Of a stretch of DNA of 64,000 nt, positions 9,194 to 18,088 are shown piece by piece. The position numbers and the translations under genes were made by a program. The DNA lies in the NCBI RefSeq assembly GCF_006335145.1, contig NZ_VDMN01000010.1:38733-102732 (forward strand), read 5' to 3'. A model generated the notes under the pieces. It was not told where the DNA came from. It ran no database searches and saw nothing but the letters and a program-made list of their open reading frames with translations. Source of the stretch: Aliirhizobium smilacinae (GTDB lineage Bacteria; Pseudomonadota; Alphaproteobacteria; Rhizobiales; Rhizobiaceae). The number at the start of each line of letters is the position of its first letter. The first letter of the stretch is position 1.

Positions 9194-11083
9194 ATGACGC
9201 TTACCGCAGACGCGCCCAAAATCGACATTGTCGCGCCGCGCCGCCGCCGTGTCGGCACCGCGCCCGCCTTTGCCTACCTCACCGTGGCACCGGTCCTTGT
9301 GCTTATGGTGCTGATTGTCGGCATCCCATTGCTCTACAGCTTGTATCTTTCCTTCAACAGCACCAATCCGATTACCAAGAAATGGATATTTGTCGGCTTC
9401 GCCAATTATAGCCGCGTGTTCCAAAACGCTGACTTCTGGGCGGCGCTCGGGCGAACGGCTTATTTCTCGGTACTGGCAGTTGTTGGTACCACCGTGCTTG
9501 GCATCATTTTCGCACTGGTGCTGAACCAGAGATTTTTTGGGCGCGGCTTGTTGCGTAGCGTCGTCCTCATTCCGTGGGCCATGGCGCCGGTGTCTATTGG
9601 CGTGCTCTGGTCATTCATCTATGCCGGAAATTTCGGTCTCCTCAACGGCCTGCTTCATGATCTCGGGCTAGGCTCACTTGCCACGGCATGGTTCGGTGAC
9701 GGCTTTCGAGCGCTGAATCTCGTTGCAATTACTCAGATATGGAATCAGGCGCCGCTCACTGCCCTGATGATGCTGTCGGCGTTGCAGTCGATGCCAGGCA
9801 ACCTGCATCGCGCTGCGATACTTGATGGTGCCGGTCCAGTCAGGCGCTTCTTCTCGATTACGCTGCCATGGCTGAAATCGTCGCTGCTCTTCTCTACCAT
9901 CGTCTCCACCATCAATGCGCTGATGACGTTCGACATCATCTGGATCATGACACGCGGCGGACCGGGAGCGGCGACCACGACACTGTCATGGCTCGGTTAC
10001 GTCCAGTCCTTCCAGTTCCTACGCTTCGGCGAAGGAGCCGCAACGCTCTACCTTCTGACCATGTTGAGCCTGGCTCTCGCCGTTCTGTATTTCTTCGTTC
10101 TAAGCCCAAAGAAGCCGAAGCCTGCGTCGGAGATTCCAGGAAAGCCTGTCGCAACAATCCCCAGAGTTCGCCCCGCAATGGTTGTCATACCACCATGGAA
10201 CATGCGCCCGCTTATCCATCCGACGACGCAGCGCAACCTAACGCGGGTGTTTTTTGGCATAGGCGTTCTGGCAATCTTCGTGTGGTCCTTTCTACCGGTT
10301 GCCATTCTCATCATGATCAGCCTGTCGCCCCCGACCGACCTCATCCGCACGCCGCCCTCAGTTTTTCCGTCTTCGTTGACGCTTGAGAACTACCGCATGG
10401 TACTGATGGCGGAGGGGACTACGAGCGTGCAGGCCCAGCGTGTTCCGGTCGCCTTGTTCAACAGTTTCGTCATCGGTGCAATCGTCTCTCTGATCAACGT
10501 CGCGCTCGGCACCTTCGCCGGCTACGGTTTTGCGCGCTACGCGAACAGGCGGTTCTTCGCCGTCAGCCTCTGGGCCCTGCTTCTGACACGCATGGTGCCG
10601 GCGCTCACCCTCGTCCTGCCTTTCTTCATCCTGTTCCGTTCCATGGGGCTGATCGACACCTATCTCGGCGTCATCATCGCCTATTCGACCATCCTCATGC
10701 CACTGGCCGCGTGGATGATGAAAGCGAGTTTCGAGAACTTGCCGGCGAGCCTCGAGCGGGCAGCTCAGATCGACGGTTGCAGCCGCTGGACCATGTTCAT
10801 CAAGGTTCTCGTGCCGATCGTGCGGCCAGGCATCATCGCGGCAGTGATATTCTGTTTCCTCGTCTCGTGGAACGAGTTCCTCTTCGCCATGATCTTGACG
10901 ACGACCATGAAGACCCAGACGATCCCGGTGATCATCGCGGGCTTCCTGAACCAGGCACGATTTTACGAATATGGCCCGATGTTCGCGGCAAGCGTGCTGG
11001 CGATCCTACCCCCCATTGCAATTGCATTCTTCTTTCAACGCTACCTCGTTCAGGGCGCCCTTTCCGGCGCGGTGAAGGGCTGA
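9194..11083 (+). CDS. Fused ABC permease: two MalF/MalG-type domains in one chain
   Basis: A 629-residue membrane protein with two complete BPD_transp_1 units. The first (about residues 15-305) has an EAA-type loop near 207-225 (ILDGAGPVRRFF). After a proline- and basic-rich linker (about 305-345), the second unit (about 350-629) has its EAA loop near 522-540 (AAQIDGCSRWTMF). Such permeases usually come as two separate genes of about 290 residues each, so one gene here supplies the whole channel. It lies between the binding protein and the ATPase. Confidence 0.9.
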   Translation: MTLTADAPKIDIVAPRRRRVGTAPAFAYLTVAPVLVLMVLIVGIPLLYSLYLSFNSTNPITKKWIFVGFANYSRVFQNADFWAALGRTAYFSVLAVVGTTVLGIIFALVLNQRFFGRGLLRSVVLIPWAMAPVSIGVLWSFIYAGNFGLLNGLLHDLGLGSLATAWFGDGFRALNLVAITQIWNQAPLTALMMLSALQSMPGNLHRAAILDGAGPVRRFFSITLPWLKSSLLFSTIVSTINALMTFDIIWIMTRGGPGAATTTLSWLGYVQSFQFLRFGEGAATLYLLTMLSLALAVLYFFVLSPKKPKPASEIPGKPVATIPRVRPAMVVIPPWNMRPLIHPTTQRNLTRVFFGIGVLAIFVWSFLPVAILIMISLSPPTDLIRTPPSVFPSSLTLENYRMVLMAEGTTSVQAQRVPVALFNSFVIGAIVSLINVALGTFAGYGFARYANRRFFAVSLWALLLTRMVPALTLVLPFFILFRSMGLIDTYLGVIIAYSTILMPLAAWMMKASFENLPASLERAAQIDGCSRWTMFIKVLVPIVRPGIIAAVIFCFLVSWNEFLFAMILTTTMKTQTIPVIIAGFLNQARFYEYGPMFAASVLAILPPIAIAFFFQRYLVQGALSGAVKG

Positions 11084-11110
11084 CTCAAAACGGATGAAGG
11101 GAAGCTATCT

Positions 11111-12130
11111 ATGTCATCCATCAATATTGCCGGCCTCAACAAACGTTACGGCCAGACGCATGTACTGAAAGGTCTCGACCTCTCGATCAAGAATGGAGAA
11201 TTCATCTCCTTCCTCGGCCCGTCGGGCTGCGGCAAGTCGACACTTCTGTTTTGCATTGCCGGTCTCGAAGAGATTTCCGATGGTTCGATCCGCTTTGACG
11301 GACGTGAAATCTCGGATCTGGGGCCGCGCGAGCGCAACATCGCACTCGTCTTCCAGGATTACGCGCTCTATCCACATATGACCGTTCGCGACAATATCGC
11401 GTTTCCGTTGCGACAGCAGAAGATCGATGCGGCAACCATCGCCAAGCAGGTTGCGTGGGCCGCCGACGTTCTCGGTATCCAGGCCCTGCTCGACCGGCTT
11501 CCGGCAGCACTTTCAGGTGGCCAGCGTCAGCGTGTCGCCGTTGGTCGCGCCATCGTGCGCAATCCTTCCGTCCTGCTGATGGATGAGCCTCTGTCGAACC
11601 TCGACGCATCGCTGCGTGTCCATATGCGCACGGAAATCCGTCGGTTGCAGAAGGAACTCGGCATCACCGTCATCTTTGTCACCCACGACCAGGAGGAGGC
11701 AATGGTTCTATCCGACCGGATCGCGGTAATGAATAATGGCGTGCTGCAGCAGTTCGCCGCCCCGATGGACGTCTACAGCCGTCCGGCCAATCGCTTCGTT
11801 GCCGGTTTCATCGGAAGCCCGCAGATGAATTTTCTACCAGGCGATCTCTGTGGCGGCGCGGCCGATCATGTGGTGGGCGTCCGCCCCCATGACCTGAAGC
11901 CCGGAAACGGCATCGCCAATCCTTTCACGCTCAGCGGCGAACTGGTGCTGGTCGAACCTGCTGGTCCGTTCCAGTTCCTCGATATCGCGATCGGCGGGCA
12001 TATCGTGCGCGCCACCTGTACCGACATTGCCGGGCTTTCGCCGGGCGAAACGATCACCGTTGGAGCAAGCCCCGAGGCCCTCCGCTACTTCAACGCGGAC
12101 ACCGGAGCCCGCGTAAGTCACTCCAGATAA
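11111..12130 (+). CDS. ABC transporter ATP-binding protein (UgpC/MalK type)
   Basis: A 339-residue ATPase with Walker A GPSGCGKST (about 37-45), signature LSGGQRQR (about 134), Walker B VLLMDEPLSNLD (about 154) and switch His in VTHDQEEAM (about 190). A C-terminal TOBE-like domain follows from about 235. It drives the fused permease at 9194. It is slightly shorter than most MalK/UgpC proteins (about 350-370), mostly in the TOBE part. GAAGGGAAGC precedes the ATG. Confidence 0.94.
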   Translation: MSSINIAGLNKRYGQTHVLKGLDLSIKNGEFISFLGPSGCGKSTLLFCIAGLEEISDGSIRFDGREISDLGPRERNIALVFQDYALYPHMTVRDNIAFPLRQQKIDAATIAKQVAWAADVLGIQALLDRLPAALSGGQRQRVAVGRAIVRNPSVLLMDEPLSNLDASLRVHMRTEIRRLQKELGITVIFVTHDQEEAMVLSDRIAVMNNGVLQQFAAPMDVYSRPANRFVAGFIGSPQMNFLPGDLCGGAADHVVGVRPHDLKPGNGIANPFTLSGELVLVEPAGPFQFLDIAIGGHIVRATCTDIAGLSPGETITVGASPEALRYFNADTGARVSHSR

Positions 12131-12154
12131 CGCTAATAACCGAAAGTCGCAGTC

Positions 12155-13312
12155 ATGGCATATGATCTCGTACTGAAAAATGGTCACATCATCGATCCGT
12201 CCCAAAGTATTGACCGTGTCGCCGACGTGGCCTTTTCCGCCGGGAAGGTGGCAGCTCTCGGCGAAAATCTTACCGGCCTGCAGGAACGCGACGTATCGGG
12301 CCTGATCGTCACGCCGGGCCTTATCGATCTTCATACGCATGTCTATTGGGGTGGCACTTCGCTCGGCGTCGATCCGGATGCATTCGCGCGCCAGAGCGCG
12401 GTTTCCACCTGTGTGGATACCGGAAGCGCCGGACCGGGTAACTTTCCCGGCTTCCGCAAGCATGTCATCGAGCAGAGTACGGCACGCGTTCTCGTTTATC
12501 TGCACGTGTCGTTTGCAGGTATCTATGGCTTTGCCAAGAATATCATGCTGGGCGAAAGCCACGATCTGCGACTGATGGCCGCACGCGAGGCGGTCGAAGT
12601 TATCAATGCCAATCGTGATGTGATTATCGGCGTCAAGGTTCGTATCGGCAAGCACGCCTCCGGGCCATCCGGGATCCAGCCGCTCGACATCGCATTGCAG
12701 GTGGGCGACGAGACCAATCTTCCTGTCATGTGCCATATCGACGAGCCGCCGCCTTCCTATGAAGCCGTCGTCTCGCGTCTTCGCAAAGGTGACGTGCTGA
12801 CACATTGTTATCGCCCGTTCCCCAATTCCCCGGTCGATGGCAAGGGCAAGATCAAGCCTGAAATTCTCGAGGCGCGCGAGCGCGGCGTCCTGTTCGACAT
12901 CGGTCATGGAATGGGCTCGTTTTCCTGGAAGACGGCGCGCGCCATGCTGGACCAGGGTTTTCCACCGGATACGATTTCATCCGATGTGCATGCACTTTGC
13001 ATCGAAGGTCCGGCCTACGACCAGGTGACAACTTTATCGAAGTTCCTCGCACTCGGCATGCCGATGAGCGAGGTGATCGCCGCATCCACTATCAATGCGG
13101 CAAACGCCCTGCAGCGGCCGGAACTGGGCACTTTCAAGATCGGCGCCGAAGGCGATGCAAGCGTGCTCGAACTCCGCAACGGCTCGTTTGCACTCGAAGA
13201 TGTACGCGGCGAGATCGTCATGGCGCCTCAGCGCCTCTTTGCCGCGGGCCTGGTCATTGGCGGCCGCGACGTCGGCACGAGCACACAACCCATTGCCGCC
13301 GCAGCGGAATAA
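12155..13312 (+). CDS. cog3964 amidohydrolase (dihydroorotase-like; EF_0837/Atu3266 type)
   Basis: A 385-residue metal-dependent hydrolase of the amidohydrolase superfamily. Visible are the HxH pair His60/His62 in LHTHVYW, probable bridging Lys161 in GVKVRIGKH, His in VMCHIDEP, His in THCYRP and Asp in SSDVHAL. The group is often misannotated as dihydroorotase. Characterised cog3964 members from Agrobacterium and Ochrobactrum hydrolyse acetylated alpha-hydroxy acids such as acetyl-(R)-mandelate. Here it follows an importer and precedes oxidases, so it may remove an acyl group from the imported compound (inference). Confidence 0.85.
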   Translation: MAYDLVLKNGHIIDPSQSIDRVADVAFSAGKVAALGENLTGLQERDVSGLIVTPGLIDLHTHVYWGGTSLGVDPDAFARQSAVSTCVDTGSAGPGNFPGFRKHVIEQSTARVLVYLHVSFAGIYGFAKNIMLGESHDLRLMAAREAVEVINANRDVIIGVKVRIGKHASGPSGIQPLDIALQVGDETNLPVMCHIDEPPPSYEAVVSRLRKGDVLTHCYRPFPNSPVDGKGKIKPEILEARERGVLFDIGHGMGSFSWKTARAMLDQGFPPDTISSDVHALCIEGPAYDQVTTLSKFLALGMPMSEVIAASTINAANALQRPELGTFKIGAEGDASVLELRNGSFALEDVRGEIVMAPQRLFAAGLVIGGRDVGTSTQPIAAAAE

Positions 13313-13323
13313 GGAGAAAGATC

Positions 13324-14796
13324 ATGGATACCGGATATACTCCCACCACCAAAATCGGTAATTTCATCGGCGGAAGCTGGGCCTTGGAATCGGAGACCAT
13401 GCCCGCCGTCAATCCGGCGACGGGGGCCGTGATCGCCCAATTGCCGAAATCGAGCCGCGAAACCGTCGCGACGGCGGTGTCAGCCGCGAAACTGGCCGCC
13501 AAAGCATGGGCCGCAACGCCGGTGTTCAAGCGCGCTGAAATCTGCGTGGCGATCGGTACTGCCATCGATGCCGAACGCGAATCCATTGCCCGGATATTGT
13601 CCATCGAACAGGGTAAGGTCTATGCCGAAGCCTTCGGCGAGGTCGGCAAGGCCGCGGATGGCTTCCGTCTCGCGTCCGAGCTCGTCAAGCAGATGGGGGG
13701 CCAGACGCTTCCTGCAGAAGATGCGACCAAGCTCGTGATGACCATTCGTCAGCCCCGCGGCGTCTACGGCGTGATCACGCCGTGGAACTTTCCGGTCAAT
13801 ATCCCGGTCGAGTATCTCGCGCCGGGTATCGCCACAGGCAACGCGATCGTCTGGGTGCCGGCGCCTTCGACTTCTCTGGTCGCCTGCGCGCTGATGCAGG
13901 CGATAGAAAAGGCTGGCCTGCCGGCTGGCGTGTTGAACCTGGTCATCGGCGAGGGCGCGACGGCGGGCGATGCGGTTGTCGTTCATCCGGATGTCGCTGC
14001 CATCGGCTTCACCGGAAGTGCGGCGACCGGTAAGCGGATCGCCGAGCGTGGCGCCGGTAAGCCTCTGCTTCTGGAGCTTGGCGGCAACGGCCCGGTCATC
14101 GTCTTCGAGGATGCCGACCTGGATGCGGCGGCTGCGGCGGCAGCCGGCGGTGCCTTCTTCAATGCGGGCCAGGTCTGCGCTGCGACTGGCCGCGTGCTTG
14201 CTCATCATTCGATCGTCGACAGCCTGTGCGAGAAGCTAACCGCACACGCGGCAAAGCATGTCCTCGGCGATCCCTTCCATCAGGGGACGACCATGGGGCC
14301 ACTCAACAACCCCAAGGTCGCTGCCAAAGTGAAGGAGCATGTGGATGACGCTCTTAGCAACGGCGCCAAGGTGCTGATCGGCGGCAAGCCGCGGCCGGAC
14401 CTCGGTAGCGAACTCTACTTCGAACCGACCGTGATCCGTGACGTGACGCGCGATATGAAGATCAACCGTGAAGAGACCTTCGGTCCGGTCGTACCGGTTC
14501 TCGCCTTTCAGAACGAAGCAGAAGCCCTGGATCTGGCGCTGGACAGCGAATACGGCCTCTCGGTCGGCGTCTTTACTGCCGACGTGACCCGCGGCGTTGA
14601 AATCGCCAAGGCCATTCCGGCCGGCATCGTCAACATCAATGCCGGCAGTACATGGTGGGAAATCCATCTGCCATTCGGCGGTGGTTCTAACACCAAGAGC
14701 GGCATCGGCCGTCTCGGCGGCGTCCACACCATGGAAGCAATGACGGAACTCAAGATGATCACCATCACCATCGATCGGAAGGGAGCTGACTCATGA
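13324..14796 (+). CDS. NAD(P)-dependent aldehyde dehydrogenase (second copy type)
   Basis: A 490-residue aldehyde dehydrogenase with TPWNFP (about 155), general base Glu251 in LLLELGGNGP and nucleophile Cys285 in NAGQVCAATG. The frame is open back into the previous gene, but the ATG at 13324 follows AAGGAGAAAGATC, twelve bases after the amidohydrolase stop. It is clearly related to the enzyme at 2625: both share RGAGKPLLLE and GGNGP contexts. Its stop overlaps the next start (ATGA). It probably oxidises the aldehyde made by the GMC enzyme at 15347. Confidence 0.92.
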   Translation: MDTGYTPTTKIGNFIGGSWALESETMPAVNPATGAVIAQLPKSSRETVATAVSAAKLAAKAWAATPVFKRAEICVAIGTAIDAERESIARILSIEQGKVYAEAFGEVGKAADGFRLASELVKQMGGQTLPAEDATKLVMTIRQPRGVYGVITPWNFPVNIPVEYLAPGIATGNAIVWVPAPSTSLVACALMQAIEKAGLPAGVLNLVIGEGATAGDAVVVHPDVAAIGFTGSAATGKRIAERGAGKPLLLELGGNGPVIVFEDADLDAAAAAAAGGAFFNAGQVCAATGRVLAHHSIVDSLCEKLTAHAAKHVLGDPFHQGTTMGPLNNPKVAAKVKEHVDDALSNGAKVLIGGKPRPDLGSELYFEPTVIRDVTRDMKINREETFGPVVPVLAFQNEAEALDLALDSEYGLSVGVFTADVTRGVEIAKAIPAGIVNINAGSTWWEIHLPFGGGSNTKSGIGRLGGVHTMEAMTELKMITITIDRKGADS

Positions 14797-15350
14797 GTAT
14801 GGCTTCTGTTGCGGCGCAGGCAGACAGCAATGTCCGCCTGACGCCGGTGGAAAAGACACGACTTCTTCTATGCCTCGTCGACCAACTGATACCGGGCGCA
14901 GACGGTTGGCCTTCCGCTTCCGAGGCTGGTGTACATGGCATCATCGCCCTGCGCCTTTTTGTCGATGGCGCCCCCGGCATGTTCGAGAAAATCGCCGAGG
15001 GACTGGGATGGCCTATGGGCGGACTCGGCAGCGACGATCCAGATGCACGTATCGAAGCCGTGCAGACTTTCGAGGCCGCCGATCCGGACCTGTTCGACAA
15101 GGTCTATGCGGCGGTGGTACTCGCCTATTACGAGACGCCCTTCATCGTCGAGGCGATCGCCATGACCGGCCGCCCCTATTCGATCCGCCCCCATGTCTCT
15201 GGCTATCAGATGTCACCGTTCGATTATACGCGGGACACGCCGAAACATGGACGCGGTCATTACCTGACAACTGAGGAGATGCGACCTGTCGATACGTCAG
15301 GACTTCATCTCGAAACGAATAAAACGCACCGTTGGGGGGTTCATCGATGA
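14793..15350 (+). CDS. Gluconate 2-dehydrogenase subunit 3-like protein
   Basis: A 185-residue protein whose pattern (TPVEKTRLLLCLVDQLIPG near the N-terminus, then a helical body ending in RPHVSGYQ) matches the small subunit that accompanies membrane GMC dehydrogenases for gluconate, glucose or sorbitol. In those systems the small subunit usually carries a Tat signal that exports the complex. Here no twin-arginine or hydrophobic signal is visible, so the pair may stay in the cytoplasm. It overlaps both neighbours by four bases, indicating a stoichiometric partner of the downstream GMC protein. Family assignment is moderate. Confidence 0.7.
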   Translation: MSMASVAAQADSNVRLTPVEKTRLLLCLVDQLIPGADGWPSASEAGVHGIIALRLFVDGAPGMFEKIAEGLGWPMGGLGSDDPDARIEAVQTFEAADPDLFDKVYAAVVLAYYETPFIVEAIAMTGRPYSIRPHVSGYQMSPFDYTRDTPKHGRGHYLTTEEMRPVDTSGLHLETNKTHRWGVHR

Positions 15351-16975
15351 ACAACGACCGTACCTGTGACATCCTGATCGTCGGCGCTGGTGCCACCGGT
15401 TCACTCGCCGCCCTTGTGCTGGCAGAAGCCGGCCTCGACGTTGTCTGTCTCGAGCAGGGTTCCTGGGTCGAGGCGAAGGACCATCCGCATCTCCATGCGG
15501 ACTGGACATGGCAGCGGCGTACCAACTGGAGCCCGGACGTCAACAAGCGTAGCCATCCCGACGATTTCCCGGTCAATTCTGACTCATCGCAAATCCTGAT
15601 GTGGAACGCTGTGGGCGGGTCCACCAACGTCTATGGCGCTATCTGGCCACGCTATCGCCCTTCCGATTTCCGCAAGGGCACAGAACACAGCATGCAACCC
15701 GACTGGCCTATCACCTATGAGGACATCGCCCCGTATTATGAGGAAGCCGACCGATTGGTTGGGGTCTCCGGATTGGCCGGCGATCCGGCAATGCCGACGC
15801 GCGAAAAATGTCCGACAAGGCCGATGCCCGTTTCGAAGGTGGCGAAGCGCCTTGCCGCCGGGTTCGACGAACTCGGCTGGCACTGGTGGCCAGCAGAAGC
15901 CGGTGCGGTTACCGAGGATTACGACGGCCGCCCCGCCTGCAACAATTGTGGTACCTGCAACGGCTGCCCGCGTGGCTCGATGAGCAAATATTCCATGTCC
16001 ATCTGGCCGAAGGCGCTGGAAGCTGGTTGTGAGCTGAGAATCAATGCGCGTGTTCTGAAGATTGAAAAGGATTCCAACGGTCGAGCCAGCGGAGCGCTCT
16101 ATATCGATCGCAATACGGGACAGAAACACTTCCAGAAGGCGAAGATTGTCATCGTTGCGGCAAACGGAATCGGTACACCGCGCCTTCTGCTGGCTTCGGA
16201 CAACCTCGCCAACAGCAACGATCAGGTCGGGCGTCACCTGCTGCACCACACTTTGGTCGCCTGCGAGATGTGGGTGGATGAGCCGGTAGACGGACAGATC
16301 GGCTATGTCGCCTCGCTGTTATCACGCCAGTTCGCCGAAACCGACATATCCCGCGGGTTCGTCAATGGTTTCAATTTCAACTGCATTACGTCTACGGCAT
16401 CCGCCGGAGAACTGGCGGCGGGCTGGTTCACGTCCGCACGCGCACCGTGGGGTAAGGAACATCACAACTGGTTCCAGCGGCATTTCGGGCATTCGATCGG
16501 TGTTTTCGCCATTGGCGACGATCTGCCCAATCCGGAAAACCGTGTTACGCTCGATCCCGTTCTGAAAGACTCGGACGGGGTCCCAGCAGCAAAGACACAA
16601 TATGCGCCGGGGGAGAACGACAAGCGGATGATGAACTATATGCTCGACCGACTGGAGGAGCTAGCCAAAGCGTGTGGCGCGTTCGAATACAAACTGCATG
16701 ACTATCGTGACAAGGATGGCGTTTACCGCACACCGGCGTGGCATATGATCGGCACCTGCCGCATGGGCAGCGATCCGAAGACCTCGGTCGTCAACAAGTG
16801 GCATCAGACCTGGGAAGTTCCGAATCTGTTCATCGTTGATGGTAGCGTTCTGGCAACCGGCGGCGTGGTCAATCCGACACCGACCATCTCCGCGCTGGCG
16901 CTGCGTGCCAGTGCCTATATTCGCGACAACTTCGAGACGCTGTCCATTACGACGCGCCCATCAATCGCAGCCTGA
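15347..16975 (+). CDS. GMC family oxidoreductase with a four-cysteine motif
   Basis: A 542-residue FAD enzyme of the gluconate/sorbitol dehydrogenase large-subunit type. The FAD motif ILIVGAGATGSLAAL is at about 8-22; the C-terminal catalytic His lies in WHMIGTCRMG and the Asn in VVNPTPT. In the middle is C-x2-C-x2-C-x2-CP: Cys198, 201, 204 and 207, which could hold an iron-sulfur cluster, as reported in related FAD-dependent dehydrogenases. ATG at 15347 overlaps the stop of the small subunit; an upstream TTG (15332) lacks support. No cytochrome c subunit gene follows. Confidence 0.9.
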   Translation: MNNDRTCDILIVGAGATGSLAALVLAEAGLDVVCLEQGSWVEAKDHPHLHADWTWQRRTNWSPDVNKRSHPDDFPVNSDSSQILMWNAVGGSTNVYGAIWPRYRPSDFRKGTEHSMQPDWPITYEDIAPYYEEADRLVGVSGLAGDPAMPTREKCPTRPMPVSKVAKRLAAGFDELGWHWWPAEAGAVTEDYDGRPACNNCGTCNGCPRGSMSKYSMSIWPKALEAGCELRINARVLKIEKDSNGRASGALYIDRNTGQKHFQKAKIVIVAANGIGTPRLLLASDNLANSNDQVGRHLLHHTLVACEMWVDEPVDGQIGYVASLLSRQFAETDISRGFVNGFNFNCITSTASAGELAAGWFTSARAPWGKEHHNWFQRHFGHSIGVFAIGDDLPNPENRVTLDPVLKDSDGVPAAKTQYAPGENDKRMMNYMLDRLEELAKACGAFEYKLHDYRDKDGVYRTPAWHMIGTCRMGSDPKTSVVNKWHQTWEVPNLFIVDGSVLATGGVVNPTPTISALALRASAYIRDNFETLSITTRPSIAA

Positions 16976-16987
16976 GGTAATATCGTG

Positions 16988-18088
16988 ATGCAGCCTCCGC
17001 CGGCGGAGCCGGGAATGCATGAATCCGAGGTTGATACGCCAGCGCTGGTGATCGATCTCGATGTCATGGAAACGAACATGAATCGTATGGCTGAATTCTG
17101 CCGCAAGGCTGGTGTCGGGCTGCGGGCGCATGCCAAAACTCACAAGTCACCAGTTATTGCCAGTTGGCAGATTGAACGCGGTGCCGTCGGCCAATGCGTT
17201 CAGAAAACAGCGGAGGCAGAGGTTCTAGCCTGGTCCGGCGTCAGGGACATTCTTGTTTCCAACGAAGTGGTCGCGGAGCGCAAGCTCAAGCGGCTTGTTG
17301 CCTTGCAGTCGATGGCGAAGGTTTCTATCTGCGCTGATGACTCAGGTACGGTCGACCGCATCGAGCAGATGGCGGAAGCCGCCAGGCAACGTCTAACCGT
17401 GTTGGTCGAGATCGACGTGATGGGCGTACGCTGCGGCGTTCGGCCCGGCGCGGAAGCGGCCGCACTGGCAAGGCGGATCGCGACAAGCCCCCATCTCATC
17501 TTCGGTGGGCTGCAGTCCTACCACGGCAGTGCGCAACACTTGCGTAGCGAAGGCGAGCGCGAGCAGGCGATCGCAAGCGCGGTCCGGAAGACGGTGGAGA
17601 CTGTGGAGGCAATCCGGAGCGAGGGTCTCGCCTGCGAAATCGTCGGTGGAGCCGGTACCGGTACTTTCCGCCATGAGGCAGCCAGTGGAGTTTATAACGA
17701 GATGCAGGCTGGCTCATACATTTTCATGGATGCCGATTACGCCCGCAACAACCCCAGGCCGGAGTTCGAACAGTCTCTTTTCGTGTTGAGCACGGTAATG
17801 AGCGCCGCGCGTGATGGCGTCGCGGTCGTTGACTGTGGCCATAAAGGTATCGCGATTGATAGCGGATTGCCGCTCGTTCACGGACGTGAGGACATCGATT
17901 ATGTCGGTGCATCTGACGAACACGGTACGCTCGCCTTGCGTGGTACGTCGCTGAAGGTTGGCGAGGTGCTGCGCCTGGTTCCCGGACATTGTGATCCGAC
18001 TGTCGATCGCTACGACTGGTATGTCGGCATGCGTGGCCAGCGAGTGGATTGCGTCTTTCCCGTTGCCGCAAGAGGTATGATGCAATGA
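16988..18088 (+). CDS. DSD1-family PLP enzyme (D-threonine aldolase / 3-hydroxyaspartate aldolase-like)
   Basis: A 366-residue fold-III PLP enzyme with an alanine-racemase-like barrel. The PLP lysine context AHAKTHKSP is at about residues 40-48. The C-terminal metal site PGHCDPT (about 335) is the His-Cys pair typical of D-serine dehydratase, D-threonine aldolase and 3-hydroxyaspartate aldolase. Such enzymes split or dehydrate beta-hydroxy amino acids. A GTG three bases upstream (16985) is an alternative start; GAGGTAA serves either. The stop overlaps the next start, coupling it to another PLP enzyme. Confidence 0.85.
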   Translation: MQPPPAEPGMHESEVDTPALVIDLDVMETNMNRMAEFCRKAGVGLRAHAKTHKSPVIASWQIERGAVGQCVQKTAEAEVLAWSGVRDILVSNEVVAERKLKRLVALQSMAKVSICADDSGTVDRIEQMAEAARQRLTVLVEIDVMGVRCGVRPGAEAAALARRIATSPHLIFGGLQSYHGSAQHLRSEGEREQAIASAVRKTVETVEAIRSEGLACEIVGGAGTGTFRHEAASGVYNEMQAGSYIFMDADYARNNPRPEFEQSLFVLSTVMSAARDGVAVVDCGHKGIAIDSGLPLVHGREDIDYVGASDEHGTLALRGTSLKVGEVLRLVPGHCDPTVDRYDWYVGMRGQRVDCVFPVAARGMMQ

